Shown here piece after piece: positions 16,076-25,408 of a stretch of 43,543 nucleotides of DNA. Source of the DNA: Pseudoalteromonas denitrificans DSM 6059 (lineage in GTDB: Bacteria > Pseudomonadota > Gammaproteobacteria > Enterobacterales > Alteromonadaceae); assembly GCF_900112265.1 (NCBI RefSeq), contig NZ_FOLO01000048.1, forward strand, positions 1 to 43,543. The letters run 5' to 3'. Under the pieces are notes generated by a model. It made no database searches. It was not told the DNA's origin and was given only the letters and a program-made list of their open reading frames with translations. The first letter of the stretch is position 1. The number at the start of each line of letters is the position of its first letter. The position numbers were made by a program, and so were the translations under genes.

Positions 16076-18379
16076 ATGAATGTATTTTTGACCTTTGTCA
16101 TGTTTAATTTAGGGCTGCTTTCTTTGCATGCCTTTAGTCAAATACTTAATGAAAATTCAACTGACCAAGCTAAAATTGAGCGCATTATTGTAACAGCACA
16201 AAAGCGGGTGCAGTCATTGAAAGATGTGCCTTTATCTGTTTCTGTTATGAGTGGCGAGCATATAGATAAATATGCGATTGCAAACCTTGAAGAGTTAAGT
16301 CTTTCTGTGCCTAATTTAACAATCAATGAATCAGGTATTGGCACTAACCTTTTTATTCGAGGTGTGGGCTCAGGGGTTAATATTGGTTTTGAACAGGCTG
16401 TGGGCACGTATATTGATGGTGTATATTTTGGGCGTGCGCGCAGTGCTCGATCTACGTTATTTGACATTGCTCGTGTTGAAGTATTAAAAGGCCCACAAGA
16501 CACATTATTTGGTAAAAATGCGATTGCGGGTGCGCTTAATATCACAACGCGTCAGCCTAATTTTGATTTAGAAGGTTACCTCGAACTTAATACTGAACCT
16601 AAGTTTAACGGATTAGGTTTTAAATCGGCAATATCCATTCCTATTAATGATGAGCTAACAACACGGCTTGCTATGATGCAGCATAATGAAGATGGTTGGA
16701 TTAAGAATGATTTTATTAATCAGCCAGAACGTCAAAAAGACGATTTAGTTATACGTTCCACTTGGCTTTGGCAACCTAGTGAACAATTGGATCTGGCTGT
16801 AAAAGCAGAGTATGGCAAGTTTGAAACGGTAGGACGTGTTGATTTGGTATCTCAACTGCCTCAAAATTTAGCTGTTTATGAGATCGTAAAAAATAGCTTT
16901 CCAAGCTTTAATCCTAGCTTGAGTTTAACTAAATTTATGGGAAGTAATACACCTATGGGGCTTGAGAATGCAGACAATGAAACGGCTTTATTAAGTCTTA
17001 ATATGAACTGGATATTTCTTTCTGGCACCTTAACATCCTTATCGGCTTATAGTAATTATGACTTCACTGAAAATGCTGATGTAGATTATTTACCTATCGA
17101 TTTTCTACATATTGCATCTAAACAAAAACAAAAGCAGTGGAGTCAAGAGTTACGCTTTACTTCAAATAATACTGGTTTAGGTTTTAATTATATTGCTGGT
17201 GTGTACTATCAAAAAAATGAGTTAACTAGCATACGTAATGTTGATATAGATAATCGGATTGTAGGTAATGACTTTAGTGGTAGGCGACATAATACATTTT
17301 TACAAGATGCAACAAATAAAGCTGTTTTTGCTCAAGTCAATTATAAATTTAACGCGTATTGGCTGTTAAATACAGGGTTACGCTATTCTTACAGTAAAAA
17401 AGCCTTGTTCAAACACTTATACATTGCGAACTTTATGTCTGAAGAGGTTAATTCAGATCCGGTTGCAAATTTTGTTTTTAGAAACTCATTTAATATGATC
17501 CCGCATCAGTTTTCATTTGAATCTGATCGAGACGGTATACCTTTTGATTTTAATCCAATAAGACGAGAATCTCATTTTTCACCTTCGGTAAATATTCAGT
17601 ACTTCTCAAATCAAAATTTAATGATGTATGCAAGCATTGCTGAAGGTTTTAAAGGAGGTGGTTTTGATGAAGACAATACGGCTGGGATCCCTGACAAAGA
17701 AGAGTATGAAGATGAGCAGGTTCTAGCCTTTGAGTTAGGAGTAAAGAGCCTTCTATTTGATGAAATAAGCCTAAATTTAAGTTTGTTTAGAAGCCAGTAT
17801 GATGACATTCAAGTAAGCACTTTTGATGGTCTATCTGGATTTAATGTGGGAAATGCGGCTAAGTCTATTAGCCAAGGGGTGGAGCTTGATGGTCGTTGGA
17901 TCATAAATAAGCAGTGGCGAGTTAAGTATGCATTCACTTATTTAGACGCATATTATGAAAGTTACCTTCAAGGTCAATGCACATCTTCAAAAACGCATTG
18001 TGATGATTTAGGGGTTCAGGATTTATCTGGAAGGTCTTTACAGTTTTCACCTAAATTTAGTGGTGCAATTAATTTTCAATTTGAACAAGAAATTAATAAT
18101 TGGTTAGTGATTGCAAATGGCAATCTTAATTACTCAGATGACTTTGAGATCCCTGGAGATCTAGACCCTGAATTACTACAAAAATCTTTTATTAAAATTA
18201 ATGCGCGAATACAGTTAGGGGATTTAGATGAAAATTGGTATATCGCCTTGGTAGGGAAGAACCTGACAAACAAGTTAACAACAAGTTGGGGTAATGATAT
18301 CCCATTTGCTCCAGGGGGATATTTTCAACATATAGATGCTCCTCGTAGTATTGAGCTAATGTTTAACTGGCGGTTTTAA
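16076..18379 (+). CDS. TonB-dependent outer-membrane receptor
   Basis: This is a 767-residue receptor for TonB-driven uptake of a large or scarce ligand. After a short signal peptide, a TonB box-like IERIIVTAQKR (residues about 34-45) precedes the plug domain with the motifs VMSGEHIDKY, LFIRGVGS, TYIDGVYFGRA and RVEVLKGPQDTLFGKNAIAGALNI. The rest is a 22-strand barrel that ends in a terminal Phe (LMFNWRF). No FecR/FecI pair or siderophore genes are adjacent. The ligand could be a carbohydrate, peptide or metal complex. The two binding-protein-like genes upstream suggest it might feed the same ligand to the periplasm. Confidence 0.93.
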   Translation: MNVFLTFVMFNLGLLSLHAFSQILNENSTDQAKIERIIVTAQKRVQSLKDVPLSVSVMSGEHIDKYAIANLEELSLSVPNLTINESGIGTNLFIRGVGSGVNIGFEQAVGTYIDGVYFGRARSARSTLFDIARVEVLKGPQDTLFGKNAIAGALNITTRQPNFDLEGYLELNTEPKFNGLGFKSAISIPINDELTTRLAMMQHNEDGWIKNDFINQPERQKDDLVIRSTWLWQPSEQLDLAVKAEYGKFETVGRVDLVSQLPQNLAVYEIVKNSFPSFNPSLSLTKFMGSNTPMGLENADNETALLSLNMNWIFLSGTLTSLSAYSNYDFTENADVDYLPIDFLHIASKQKQKQWSQELRFTSNNTGLGFNYIAGVYYQKNELTSIRNVDIDNRIVGNDFSGRRHNTFLQDATNKAVFAQVNYKFNAYWLLNTGLRYSYSKKALFKHLYIANFMSEEVNSDPVANFVFRNSFNMIPHQFSFESDRDGIPFDFNPIRRESHFSPSVNIQYFSNQNLMMYASIAEGFKGGGFDEDNTAGIPDKEEYEDEQVLAFELGVKSLLFDEISLNLSLFRSQYDDIQVSTFDGLSGFNVGNAAKSISQGVELDGRWIINKQWRVKYAFTYLDAYYESYLQGQCTSSKTHCDDLGVQDLSGRSLQFSPKFSGAINFQFEQEINNWLVIANGNLNYSDDFEIPGDLDPELLQKSFIKINARIQLGDLDENWYIALVGKNLTNKLTTSWGNDIPFAPGGYFQHIDAPRSIELMFNWRF

Positions 18380-18487
18380 AAATATAACGGATACGTTTTG
18401 GTACAATTAAGATACAAAACCGCAACATTCATTTATTAAGTAATAGCTTAATCTTGAAGCACGTAAAAATACAAGATTAGGTTTTAT

Positions 18488-19342
18488 ATGAAGTTAATTT
18501 ATACCATTTTGAATTTCATTTTAATATGTGGCTCAGCTCAAAGCGTGATTGCAAAGGAAACTACTTCAAATAAAAGAGTTGCTTTACAACAGTATAGTTG
18601 GCACGGGGAACTACCAAAACAAAGAGTTGTAAAAGTATTTAATCCATTCGGTAGCATAAGCAGTAGTAATACAAATCATAACATGATCGAAATTGGTGGT
18701 GTGATCCAGCAAATAGGCTCGATTAAAAAACCTTATGATGTAGAGATTTCAGATGTTGATGGTATTACTGAAATTCATGTTGTTTATCCTGAAGGTATTA
18801 AATCTCTTTCAGGAGAAAGGATCGCACGTTTTGATTTAGGTATTTATGTTCCCGCAAATGTTACTTTATTGATGGAAACAGACTTTGGTGATATTAAAGT
18901 AAAAAAACATCGTTCACATTTAATTGCATATTCTAAATCAGGGAAAATAAAACTCGGTACTGCCGGTAGTGTTCAAGCACGTTCTGAATCGGGCAATATC
19001 TATGTAGATTTGTATGCAAAAAACTGGTTTCAGACGCAGAATATTAGCTCCGAAAAAGGTGATGTTTATTTAAGTATTGTCAATGATGCTAATGTAGAGC
19101 TTAAGTTAAGTGCTAGTGATATTCATTCAAACAAATTAGTTGATTACCCTAATATAAAAGTAAATTATAAAAATTTTCATGGTAGTGAACATAATAAAGT
19201 GTCTGTTGTTTTTGGTCGTGCTGCTCAAACTTTTAATGTGCACACTCAGCTCGGTAGTATTAATTTAAATGTACTAGAAAAGCCTTCTTTTAATAAAAGT
19301 GCCGGAATTGCACGCTTTAAAACCCGAACATATTCTCAATAA
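18488..19342 (+). CDS. secreted DUF4097-like beta-helix protein
   Basis: This is a 284-residue exported protein. The signal peptide ends near Ala22. The middle has short repeats of alternating beta structure with charged turns (NVTLLMETDFGDIKVKKHR, KSGKIKLGTAGSVQARSESG, GNIYVDLYA), like the DUF4097/adhesin-head group. No catalytic motif is visible. It lies 108 bp after the TonB receptor and 52 bp before a large surface protein gene, both in the same direction. The role could be surface binding, but this is speculative. A GC-poor inverted repeat (about 18407-18432) lies upstream. Confidence 0.55.
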   Translation: MKLIYTILNFILICGSAQSVIAKETTSNKRVALQQYSWHGELPKQRVVKVFNPFGSISSSNTNHNMIEIGGVIQQIGSIKKPYDVEISDVDGITEIHVVYPEGIKSLSGERIARFDLGIYVPANVTLLMETDFGDIKVKKHRSHLIAYSKSGKIKLGTAGSVQARSESGNIYVDLYAKNWFQTQNISSEKGDVYLSIVNDANVELKLSASDIHSNKLVDYPNIKVNYKNFHGSEHNKVSVVFGRAAQTFNVHTQLGSINLNVLEKPSFNKSAGIARFKTRTYSQ

Positions 19343-19394
19343 ACTACAAAAATTCGCCCCCCTAAAAACAATAAACTATAGTTGGAGAGCTATT

Positions 19395-22300
19395 ATGAGC
19401 TACGTAAAAACTGGTATAGATGAGGCGTGTCTATCAATACCAATTAAATCTAAATTAAATTGTGCAATGACCTTGATTTTTATAGGTATGAGTACATTTG
19501 GAACGGCTGCCACTTATGCCAATGATATTAAAATTGATGATACAGTGCGTACCAAGGTTATGTCTGGTGCGAAGAATATTGCCGTTTCTAATCCATCACA
19601 CTTCAATCAAAATTTAGGCCAAATGTCATCCCCAGATAATTGGCAACCGGGTGATGCGGTTAAAGTTGCAAATCCACGACATATTCGCGATATACAAGGC
19701 TTATTACCATCTGTTAATGAAGTAGCAATAGGCCAAGACCCTTTACTCAGTAAACAATTTAATCAAGCAGAAAAGCGTAGCAGTACTTCAGCGGTTAATG
19801 TGGGGATTAATATTGATGGTCTGGGTTTTACAGGTGTTAATCCTCCAGATACCACAGGTGATATAGGCATTAAATATTTCATTCAATCTATCAATGGTAG
19901 CGAAGGTTCAATTTTTGCTATTTATGATAAAACAAATGGTGAAAAGGTTGCTGGTCCTTTAAAAATGGCTGACTTAGCAACAGGAGATTGTACTAGCACT
20001 ATGGGTGATCCCATTATTTTGTTTGATGAAAAAGCAAAGCGTTGGATGATCACTGAGTTTACCAATGAATCAACTAAGAAAATGTGTGTTTATATTTCTA
20101 AAAGCGAGGATCCAGTAGCTGGTGGTTGGTATGGGTATGATTTTGCTGCACCAGAATTTCCTGATTATCCAAAATTTAGTCGCATGGGTGGCGTTTATTA
20201 TATTTCTGCAAATGAAGGTGGCGGTGCTATTTATGCCATAGAGCGAGAGCAAATGCTAAAAGGGAAACCTGCTCGCATGCAACGTCAAACTGTGCCTAGT
20301 TTGGCTGGTTTTGGTTTTCAATCAATTACGCCCGTTGATGTTGATGGTGAGTCAGATCCTGTAGCTGGCACCCCGGGTTATTTTATTAGGCATAGAGATG
20401 ATGAATTACATAATTCAGGTGCTAATGATGCAAATAAAGATTTCTTGGAATTGTGGAAATATAGCGTAGATTTTAATAATGCGGATAATTCTAAAGTCGA
20501 GGGACCCATTAATATTCCTGTTACTGACTTTGATTCAAACTTTACTTGTGATGGTTTTGGTTGTTTAGCACAAAAAGGCAGTGAAACACCTGTTGATCCT
20601 CTTAAAGAAGTTGTGATGTATAAAGCGCAATACCGAAAATTTAGTGGTCATGAATCGATAGTGGGTAACTATGTAACTAAAACAAAAGGAAATGTTGCAA
20701 CTTTGCGTTGGTTTGAGCTGCGTAAAATTGGTGATGGTCAGTATTCTTTGCATGATGAAGGTGCATATAATGTAGATGATGGAAGTAGCCGTTATATGGC
20801 TGCTTCAGCTATGGATAGTAGTGGTAATCTCGCTATCGCTTATATGGTCACCGGTCCAGATAGATATCCAAGCTTAGCCTTTACTGGACGATTAGCATCG
20901 GATACAGCTGGCACTATGTCATTTGGTGAAAATGTGATTGTTGAAGGTACGGGTCCTCTATCAACCGTAAGAGATGGTGATTACGCTCAAATGGGGGTTG
21001 ATCCTGTTGATAATTGTACTTTTTGGTTTACCGGTGAATATAGTGGTAAAGATGGACAATGGGGCACACGAATAACCAGTTTTAAAGTGCCTAGTTGTGG
21101 CGATCCAAACCCAGGTTTTACACTTTCAAGTAGTAATACGTCACAAAAAATATGTAAGGCTGGTAACTTAGAGCCAATCAATATTAGTATTTCTGGATAT
21201 AACGAATTTAATAAAGCGGTTAATTTGAGCTTAGCTGATTTACCAACGCAATTATCAGGTAACTTTAGTGCAAACCCAATTTTGCCGGGTAAAACTGCTG
21301 CTTTAAATATGTTAGTGGCACAAAATACAAGTGCAGGTAGCTATTCATTTAATATTAATGCAAGCAGTGAAGGGGTTAAACCTAAATCTTCATCTGCGAG
21401 TATTGAAGTCGTTACTGATAAACCCGCTGTTAGCTTAACTGTGCCTAATAATGAAGCGACAGATGTGAAATTATTACCTACGTTTGAATGGAGTAAGGAT
21501 GCTTTAGCGCAAAGTTATATTATTGATATAGCAACTGATGCTGAGTTTAGCTCAATTGTTGCAACAGCCACAATAAATGGGGGGGATAAATATCGACCGT
21601 CACAAAAACTGGCTGAAAAAACGAAATATTTTTGGCGAGTAAAGGCATCAAATATTTGTGGTGAAACAATAGCTGAAGTTAAAAGTTTTACAACAGGTGA
21701 GGATATAGGCAGCGGTACCCAAGCCGACCCTTATTTTTTAAAGGAAAATGAGCCTTATTCTGGTATTAATGTTGCGGCTAATGAAATGGTTTATTTTGTG
21801 GCTAATTTTGAGCAAGCACCAACCTCATTAACGCTAAAGTTAACCGCTGATAATGGTGATGGCGACTTGTATGCTGGCTTTTCAGAAGTTCCACAATCAA
21901 GGGATGACTTAGTTTGTTCAAGTGAAAATCCGGATACTTCAATTGAAGAGTGTATTATCGAAAATCCGCAAGCTGGAAAATACTTTGTTATGGTATCGGG
22001 CTATGCTGAACTTTCAAATGCGACTTTATTAGCGATTACGCCACCACCAGTCCCAGCTCAAATTACAGGCCAAACACCCGTGGTAATAAATGAAGATACT
22101 TTTACTATGCTATCACCTGAAAACTTAGCCATTACAGATCCTGATAGTGCAGCAAAAGACTTTATTTTAAAAGTCGGTGCCGGTGAAAATTATCAATTAT
22201 TTGATAATGTTTTGCAGCCTAAAGCGAATTTTTATGGTGAGTTAACGGTTCCCGTTAAGATATTTGATGGTAAGGTCGACAGTGAAAGCTTTAATTTAAA

Positions 22301-22712
22301 GATAACTGTTAAACCAGTAAACGATACGCCAAAAGCGAATAGTGATATTGCAGCTGTTAAGCAAGATAGTAAGTCGAATATGATCTCTGTTATTGAAAAC
22401 GATACTGATGTAGATATGGAAGATGTTTTAACCATTAAATCTGTTGATTATAATGGCGGAGGAGTTGTTGAAATTAAAGAAAATAAAATCAGCTACGTAC
22501 CAAAAGCAGGCTTTTCTGGCATTGAAAAATTTAACTACACAATATCAGATAAAGCAGGGGCTGAATCTCAATCATCAGTGACAATTGTTGTTGAGGCAAA
22601 ACCCGTAGTGGCACCTGCGGCTGAAACTCAATCTAAAAAATCATCTGGTAGTCTGGCGTTCATCATAATGTTAATGCTACCACTGATGTGGGGTCGACGT
22701 TCAAAACCTTAA
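19395..22712 (+). CDS. large secreted multidomain protein with PPC, cadherin-like and GlyGly-CTERM-like domains
   Basis: I chose ATG 19395 because GGAG lies seven to ten bases upstream; the frame also opens upstream, at 19299, but overlaps the previous gene. The protein is about 1105 residues. A signal region ends at ATYAND. Residues about 130-560 look like a propeller or beta-sandwich catalytic-like region with no motif I can name. A Fn3-like segment (PTFEWSKDALAQSYIIDIATD) lies near 690, and a bacterial pre-peptidase C-terminal (PPC) domain near 773-880 (GDGDLYAGFS). A cadherin/Ig-like repeat (VIENDTDVDMEDVLTI) lies near 1000. The end, KSSGSLAFIIMLMLPLMWGRR, resembles GlyGly-CTERM sorting signals cleaved by rhombosortase. 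It is probably surface-exposed or released. Confidence 0.75.
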   Translation: MSYVKTGIDEACLSIPIKSKLNCAMTLIFIGMSTFGTAATYANDIKIDDTVRTKVMSGAKNIAVSNPSHFNQNLGQMSSPDNWQPGDAVKVANPRHIRDIQGLLPSVNEVAIGQDPLLSKQFNQAEKRSSTSAVNVGINIDGLGFTGVNPPDTTGDIGIKYFIQSINGSEGSIFAIYDKTNGEKVAGPLKMADLATGDCTSTMGDPIILFDEKAKRWMITEFTNESTKKMCVYISKSEDPVAGGWYGYDFAAPEFPDYPKFSRMGGVYYISANEGGGAIYAIEREQMLKGKPARMQRQTVPSLAGFGFQSITPVDVDGESDPVAGTPGYFIRHRDDELHNSGANDANKDFLELWKYSVDFNNADNSKVEGPINIPVTDFDSNFTCDGFGCLAQKGSETPVDPLKEVVMYKAQYRKFSGHESIVGNYVTKTKGNVATLRWFELRKIGDGQYSLHDEGAYNVDDGSSRYMAASAMDSSGNLAIAYMVTGPDRYPSLAFTGRLASDTAGTMSFGENVIVEGTGPLSTVRDGDYAQMGVDPVDNCTFWFTGEYSGKDGQWGTRITSFKVPSCGDPNPGFTLSSSNTSQKICKAGNLEPINISISGYNEFNKAVNLSLADLPTQLSGNFSANPILPGKTAALNMLVAQNTSAGSYSFNINASSEGVKPKSSSASIEVVTDKPAVSLTVPNNEATDVKLLPTFEWSKDALAQSYIIDIATDAEFSSIVATATINGGDKYRPSQKLAEKTKYFWRVKASNICGETIAEVKSFTTGEDIGSGTQADPYFLKENEPYSGINVAANEMVYFVANFEQAPTSLTLKLTADNGDGDLYAGFSEVPQSRDDLVCSSENPDTSIEECIIENPQAGKYFVMVSGYAELSNATLLAITPPPVPAQITGQTPVVINEDTFTMLSPENLAITDPDSAAKDFILKVGAGENYQLFDNVLQPKANFYGELTVPVKIFDGKVDSESFNLKITVKPVNDTPKANSDIAAVKQDSKSNMISVIENDTDVDMEDVLTIKSVDYNGGGVVEIKENKISYVPKAGFSGIEKFNYTISDKAGAESQSSVTIVVEAKPVVAPAAETQSKKSSGSLAFIIMLMLPLMWGRRSKP

Positions 22713-22756
22713 ATTAATCTCATTATAGACTCAATGAGAAAGTTGCAATAAAAAAT

Positions 22757-22789
22757 GCCCAGTTCGGACGCGAGCTGGGCATTGTTGAA
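22757..22789. terminator. terminator between convergent genes
   Basis: The arms AATGCCCAG and CTGGGCATT surround a loop at about 22768-22780. On the minus strand a T run follows, fitting the subtilase that ends at 22825; on the plus strand only a weak T run follows. Confidence 0.7.
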
Positions 22790-22824
22790 ACAAAACAGTA
22801 TTGAGGGGTGATTATTTTATATTA

Positions 22825-24651
22825 TTAAAAACTGACACTGACATCAGCTGAACAATTATTTGTTCCTTGGTCACATACTTTATAAGTAAAAGTGCCTGAT
22901 GTTTTAAATGAATCAGTAAATGAACCATCATTAGATGTTGTTGTTCTTAATGCGTTATTGCGATAAATGTCAACACTTGCAGTTGAAGCACCAGTCCAAG
23001 TTAAATTAACGTTATTTTTACCTCTAGAGCGAGATGTTGTGGCATCTAAAGTTACATCGCCTGCTGGAGGTGTTACGTCACCGCCACAGCCATTCGCTGT
23101 TAAATGTGCATCAGCTGCTGCAATTTTAACAATGCCGTATCCAAAGTAGTCATCGTTACCAGCTGCGCCGCTATCTTGCGCCGTTGCTTTTAATGCATCA
23201 CGAATATCTGTACCTGTACAATCGCTATGGTTTGACCATAATAATGCAGCTAAGCCTGATACGGCAGGAGTTGCCATTGATGTACCACTCATATAACCAT
23301 AATCAGAAGTGCTTATTGTAAGATCTGCATTTGTTGCAGCTAACAAGGTTGCACGGTCTTCAAACGCAGCACCTACAGCTGGAATATTTGTAGAGTTTGT
23401 ATCACCTAATGTTGCGTATAACATGCCCGCTTCATTATTAATAATAATAGCACCAACACCTCCAGAGTTTTCACAGTTCAATACTTTGTCATGGAAAGAA
23501 ATATTACCACGATCAATAATACAGATATTACCATTTGCACTGCTATCTGTCGTTTCAGCTGTACCCATGTAGTATGTATTACCGTAAATGCTACCTGCAT
23601 TTTCCATTGCAGAAGCTGCCATTGTTGTGCCGTCGATAGTTAATGAAGCACTTGTGGCCATATCTGCTGGGTAAGTTGAAAGTGTATCTACACCGCCTGC
23701 TGTCACTTCAACACAGATAGTTTCATCTGTCGTTGTTGTTGCATTTTTGCCTTTACCTTTAGTGACTGTACAGCTTGGAAATTGAGAAAAATCGGCAATA
23801 TTATTATCGGCATCATTAGCGCCTATCATCATTACAGATGAATAACCTGCTGGGTATGAACGCACATTGTTACCATCATTACCCGCAGCGGCAACAACTA
23901 AACCACCCGCAGCAGTAAATGCTTTAAATGCATTTTCTTCAGTGCTGTTTGCACCACCACCACCTAGACTCATGCTGATTATGTTCGCGCCTGCGTTAGT
24001 ACATTTGTCTGCTGCATAAGCTAAATCTGAAGAATATCCCCAACCGTCAGCATTAAATACTTTAATAATGTGAAGATCAACGCCCGGTGCCATACCAATT
24101 ACACCTACATTATTATCTGCAGCCGCAATTGTACCTGCAACGTGAGTTCCATGTGGACCACCGTTTACATCCCAGCTGCCAGTACCTGAGTCGTTATCAC
24201 CTGTAATGTTGCCCCAAACAAAATCTTGGTTACTACGATCTAGGCCTGAATCAATAACACATACTTTCATGCCTGCATTGGCGTTAAAAGTCATTTGATC
24301 TGCTTGTGATTGCTTAACAGCATAAGGTGTTAATTGCTCTGTCATAGCATTACCTGCATCATCGCTGTAGACAGATAATGGCATACGACGGGCGTCTTCT
24401 TCGATTAGTTGAATATGAGGGTTGTTTAATAAACCTTTTACTTGAGATAGATCTTTTCCTGAGAATGTTGCTGCAAAAAAACCGTTACCCTCTACTTTTA
24501 ATTCAGCACCCATTTGTTTAGCAAGTGCTTTTACAACACCTTTATTATTGTTGTCTATTTTGATGATGAAACGATCATCCGCAGCCTGTGCACTAAAAGC
24601 AGTTGTTACTGCTAAAGCTAAAATAGATGTCGTGAATTTAGATATTTTCAT
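22825..24651 (-). CDS. secreted subtilisin-like serine protease (S8) with PA domain
   Basis: This is a 608-residue exported protease. A signal peptide (1-23, ending in SAQA) and an I9-type propeptide (about 25-90) precede the catalytic domain. The triad is Asp134 (VIDSGLD), His167 (HGTH) and Ser458 (GTSMATP). The large gap between His and Ser contains a PA-like insert (about 310-440). The C-terminus after residue 520 has a Fn3-like domain (TWTGASTASVDIYRNN). The start has GGAG upstream. It should degrade extracellular protein. Two GTCGC-box pairs lie 200-540 bp upstream in the same orientation as those near the third subtilase. Confidence 0.92.
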   Translation of the reverse strand: MKISKFTTSILALAVTTAFSAQAADDRFIIKIDNNNKGVVKALAKQMGAELKVEGNGFFAATFSGKDLSQVKGLLNNPHIQLIEEDARRMPLSVYSDDAGNAMTEQLTPYAVKQSQADQMTFNANAGMKVCVIDSGLDRSNQDFVWGNITGDNDSGTGSWDVNGGPHGTHVAGTIAAADNNVGVIGMAPGVDLHIIKVFNADGWGYSSDLAYAADKCTNAGANIISMSLGGGGANSTEENAFKAFTAAGGLVVAAAGNDGNNVRSYPAGYSSVMMIGANDADNNIADFSQFPSCTVTKGKGKNATTTTDETICVEVTAGGVDTLSTYPADMATSASLTIDGTTMAASAMENAGSIYGNTYYMGTAETTDSSANGNICIIDRGNISFHDKVLNCENSGGVGAIIINNEAGMLYATLGDTNSTNIPAVGAAFEDRATLLAATNADLTISTSDYGYMSGTSMATPAVSGLAALLWSNHSDCTGTDIRDALKATAQDSGAAGNDDYFGYGIVKIAAADAHLTANGCGGDVTPPAGDVTLDATTSRSRGKNNVNLTWTGASTASVDIYRNNALRTTTSNDGSFTDSFKTSGTFTYKVCDQGTNNCSADVSVSF

Positions 24652-25408
24652 GTTAACTCCAAACGAGAACGTTATTATTTTTATAAATTATGTTGTCAAT
24701 TATGTGTATTGTTTATACGCGTTAGCGAATTTTATTTGCGACTTTATCCTTAAGTTCGCTGACTTAAATACTTAATTGTAAATTTTAAGTAACATAAGTT
24801 TTAAGATGGATTGATGTTAGCAATTTTATTTTTGTGTCCTAGTAATTGGGCGACAGATTTTCGTACAAAAACGACGCTTAGGGTTGGTTGTCTTTTAAAT
24901 CAATGGTTTGCTGGTTGACGAAAATGTAACAAAAGAGTGTTTCATTGTTTTAATTTTTTAAAGTTACTTTAAAGGTGGGGTTTATTACTCTTTTTCATTT
25001 TTAAATAGGCCTGAAACTCTTTGCAATAAAGGGTTTATTACAGCAATATCGCAATGCGGTATGTAAGTAAAATGTAAATAAAGCTTATTTTGTTAAGAAA
25101 GTGATTTAATCCTTTTTACTTAAATTAATTCCTTTTAAGCAAAAATAAATGACATTTTTAGTACAAATGCGACTTTTATTCGTTGTTTTGCGACATATCT
25201 TAGTTCAAAGCAGAAACTAATAATTACTTGGGTTAAATTTGTGGCAATTAAAATAAATAACTTGTTTACATTCTATTTGAATGAAGAAACAGCGTTCATT
25301 TGCACTTGGTCTGATAAATGATTGGGTAAAAATAAATTTAAAGTTAACAGTCATTAATTATTTTGCATTGTGCTGAAATTTTTATGGTAAAACTATCTGG
25401 GGTAAAAT
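24652..25408. promoter_or_regulatory. divergent intergenic region with 21-bp-spaced GTCGC boxes
   Basis: About 757 bp without a gene separate two subtilases transcribed outward. It is AT-rich and contains two pairs of the pentamer GCGAC/ACGAC at exactly 21 bp: 24850/24871 and 25169/25190. Read on the minus strand, towards the 24651 gene, each pair is GTCG(C/T)-N16-GTCGC. A further half-site, GTCAT, lies about 20 bp beyond the second pair. Both pairs are close to a shared TTTGTAC-N-AAAA segment. No ORF of note was seen here. Confidence 0.55.

Noticed and set aside
24652..25408. Idea of an unannotated gene in the 757-bp gap between the subtilases
   Set aside because: The DNA is AT-rich, with stop codons in all frames and no start with a good ribosome binding site. 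The repeated boxes are the only structure.
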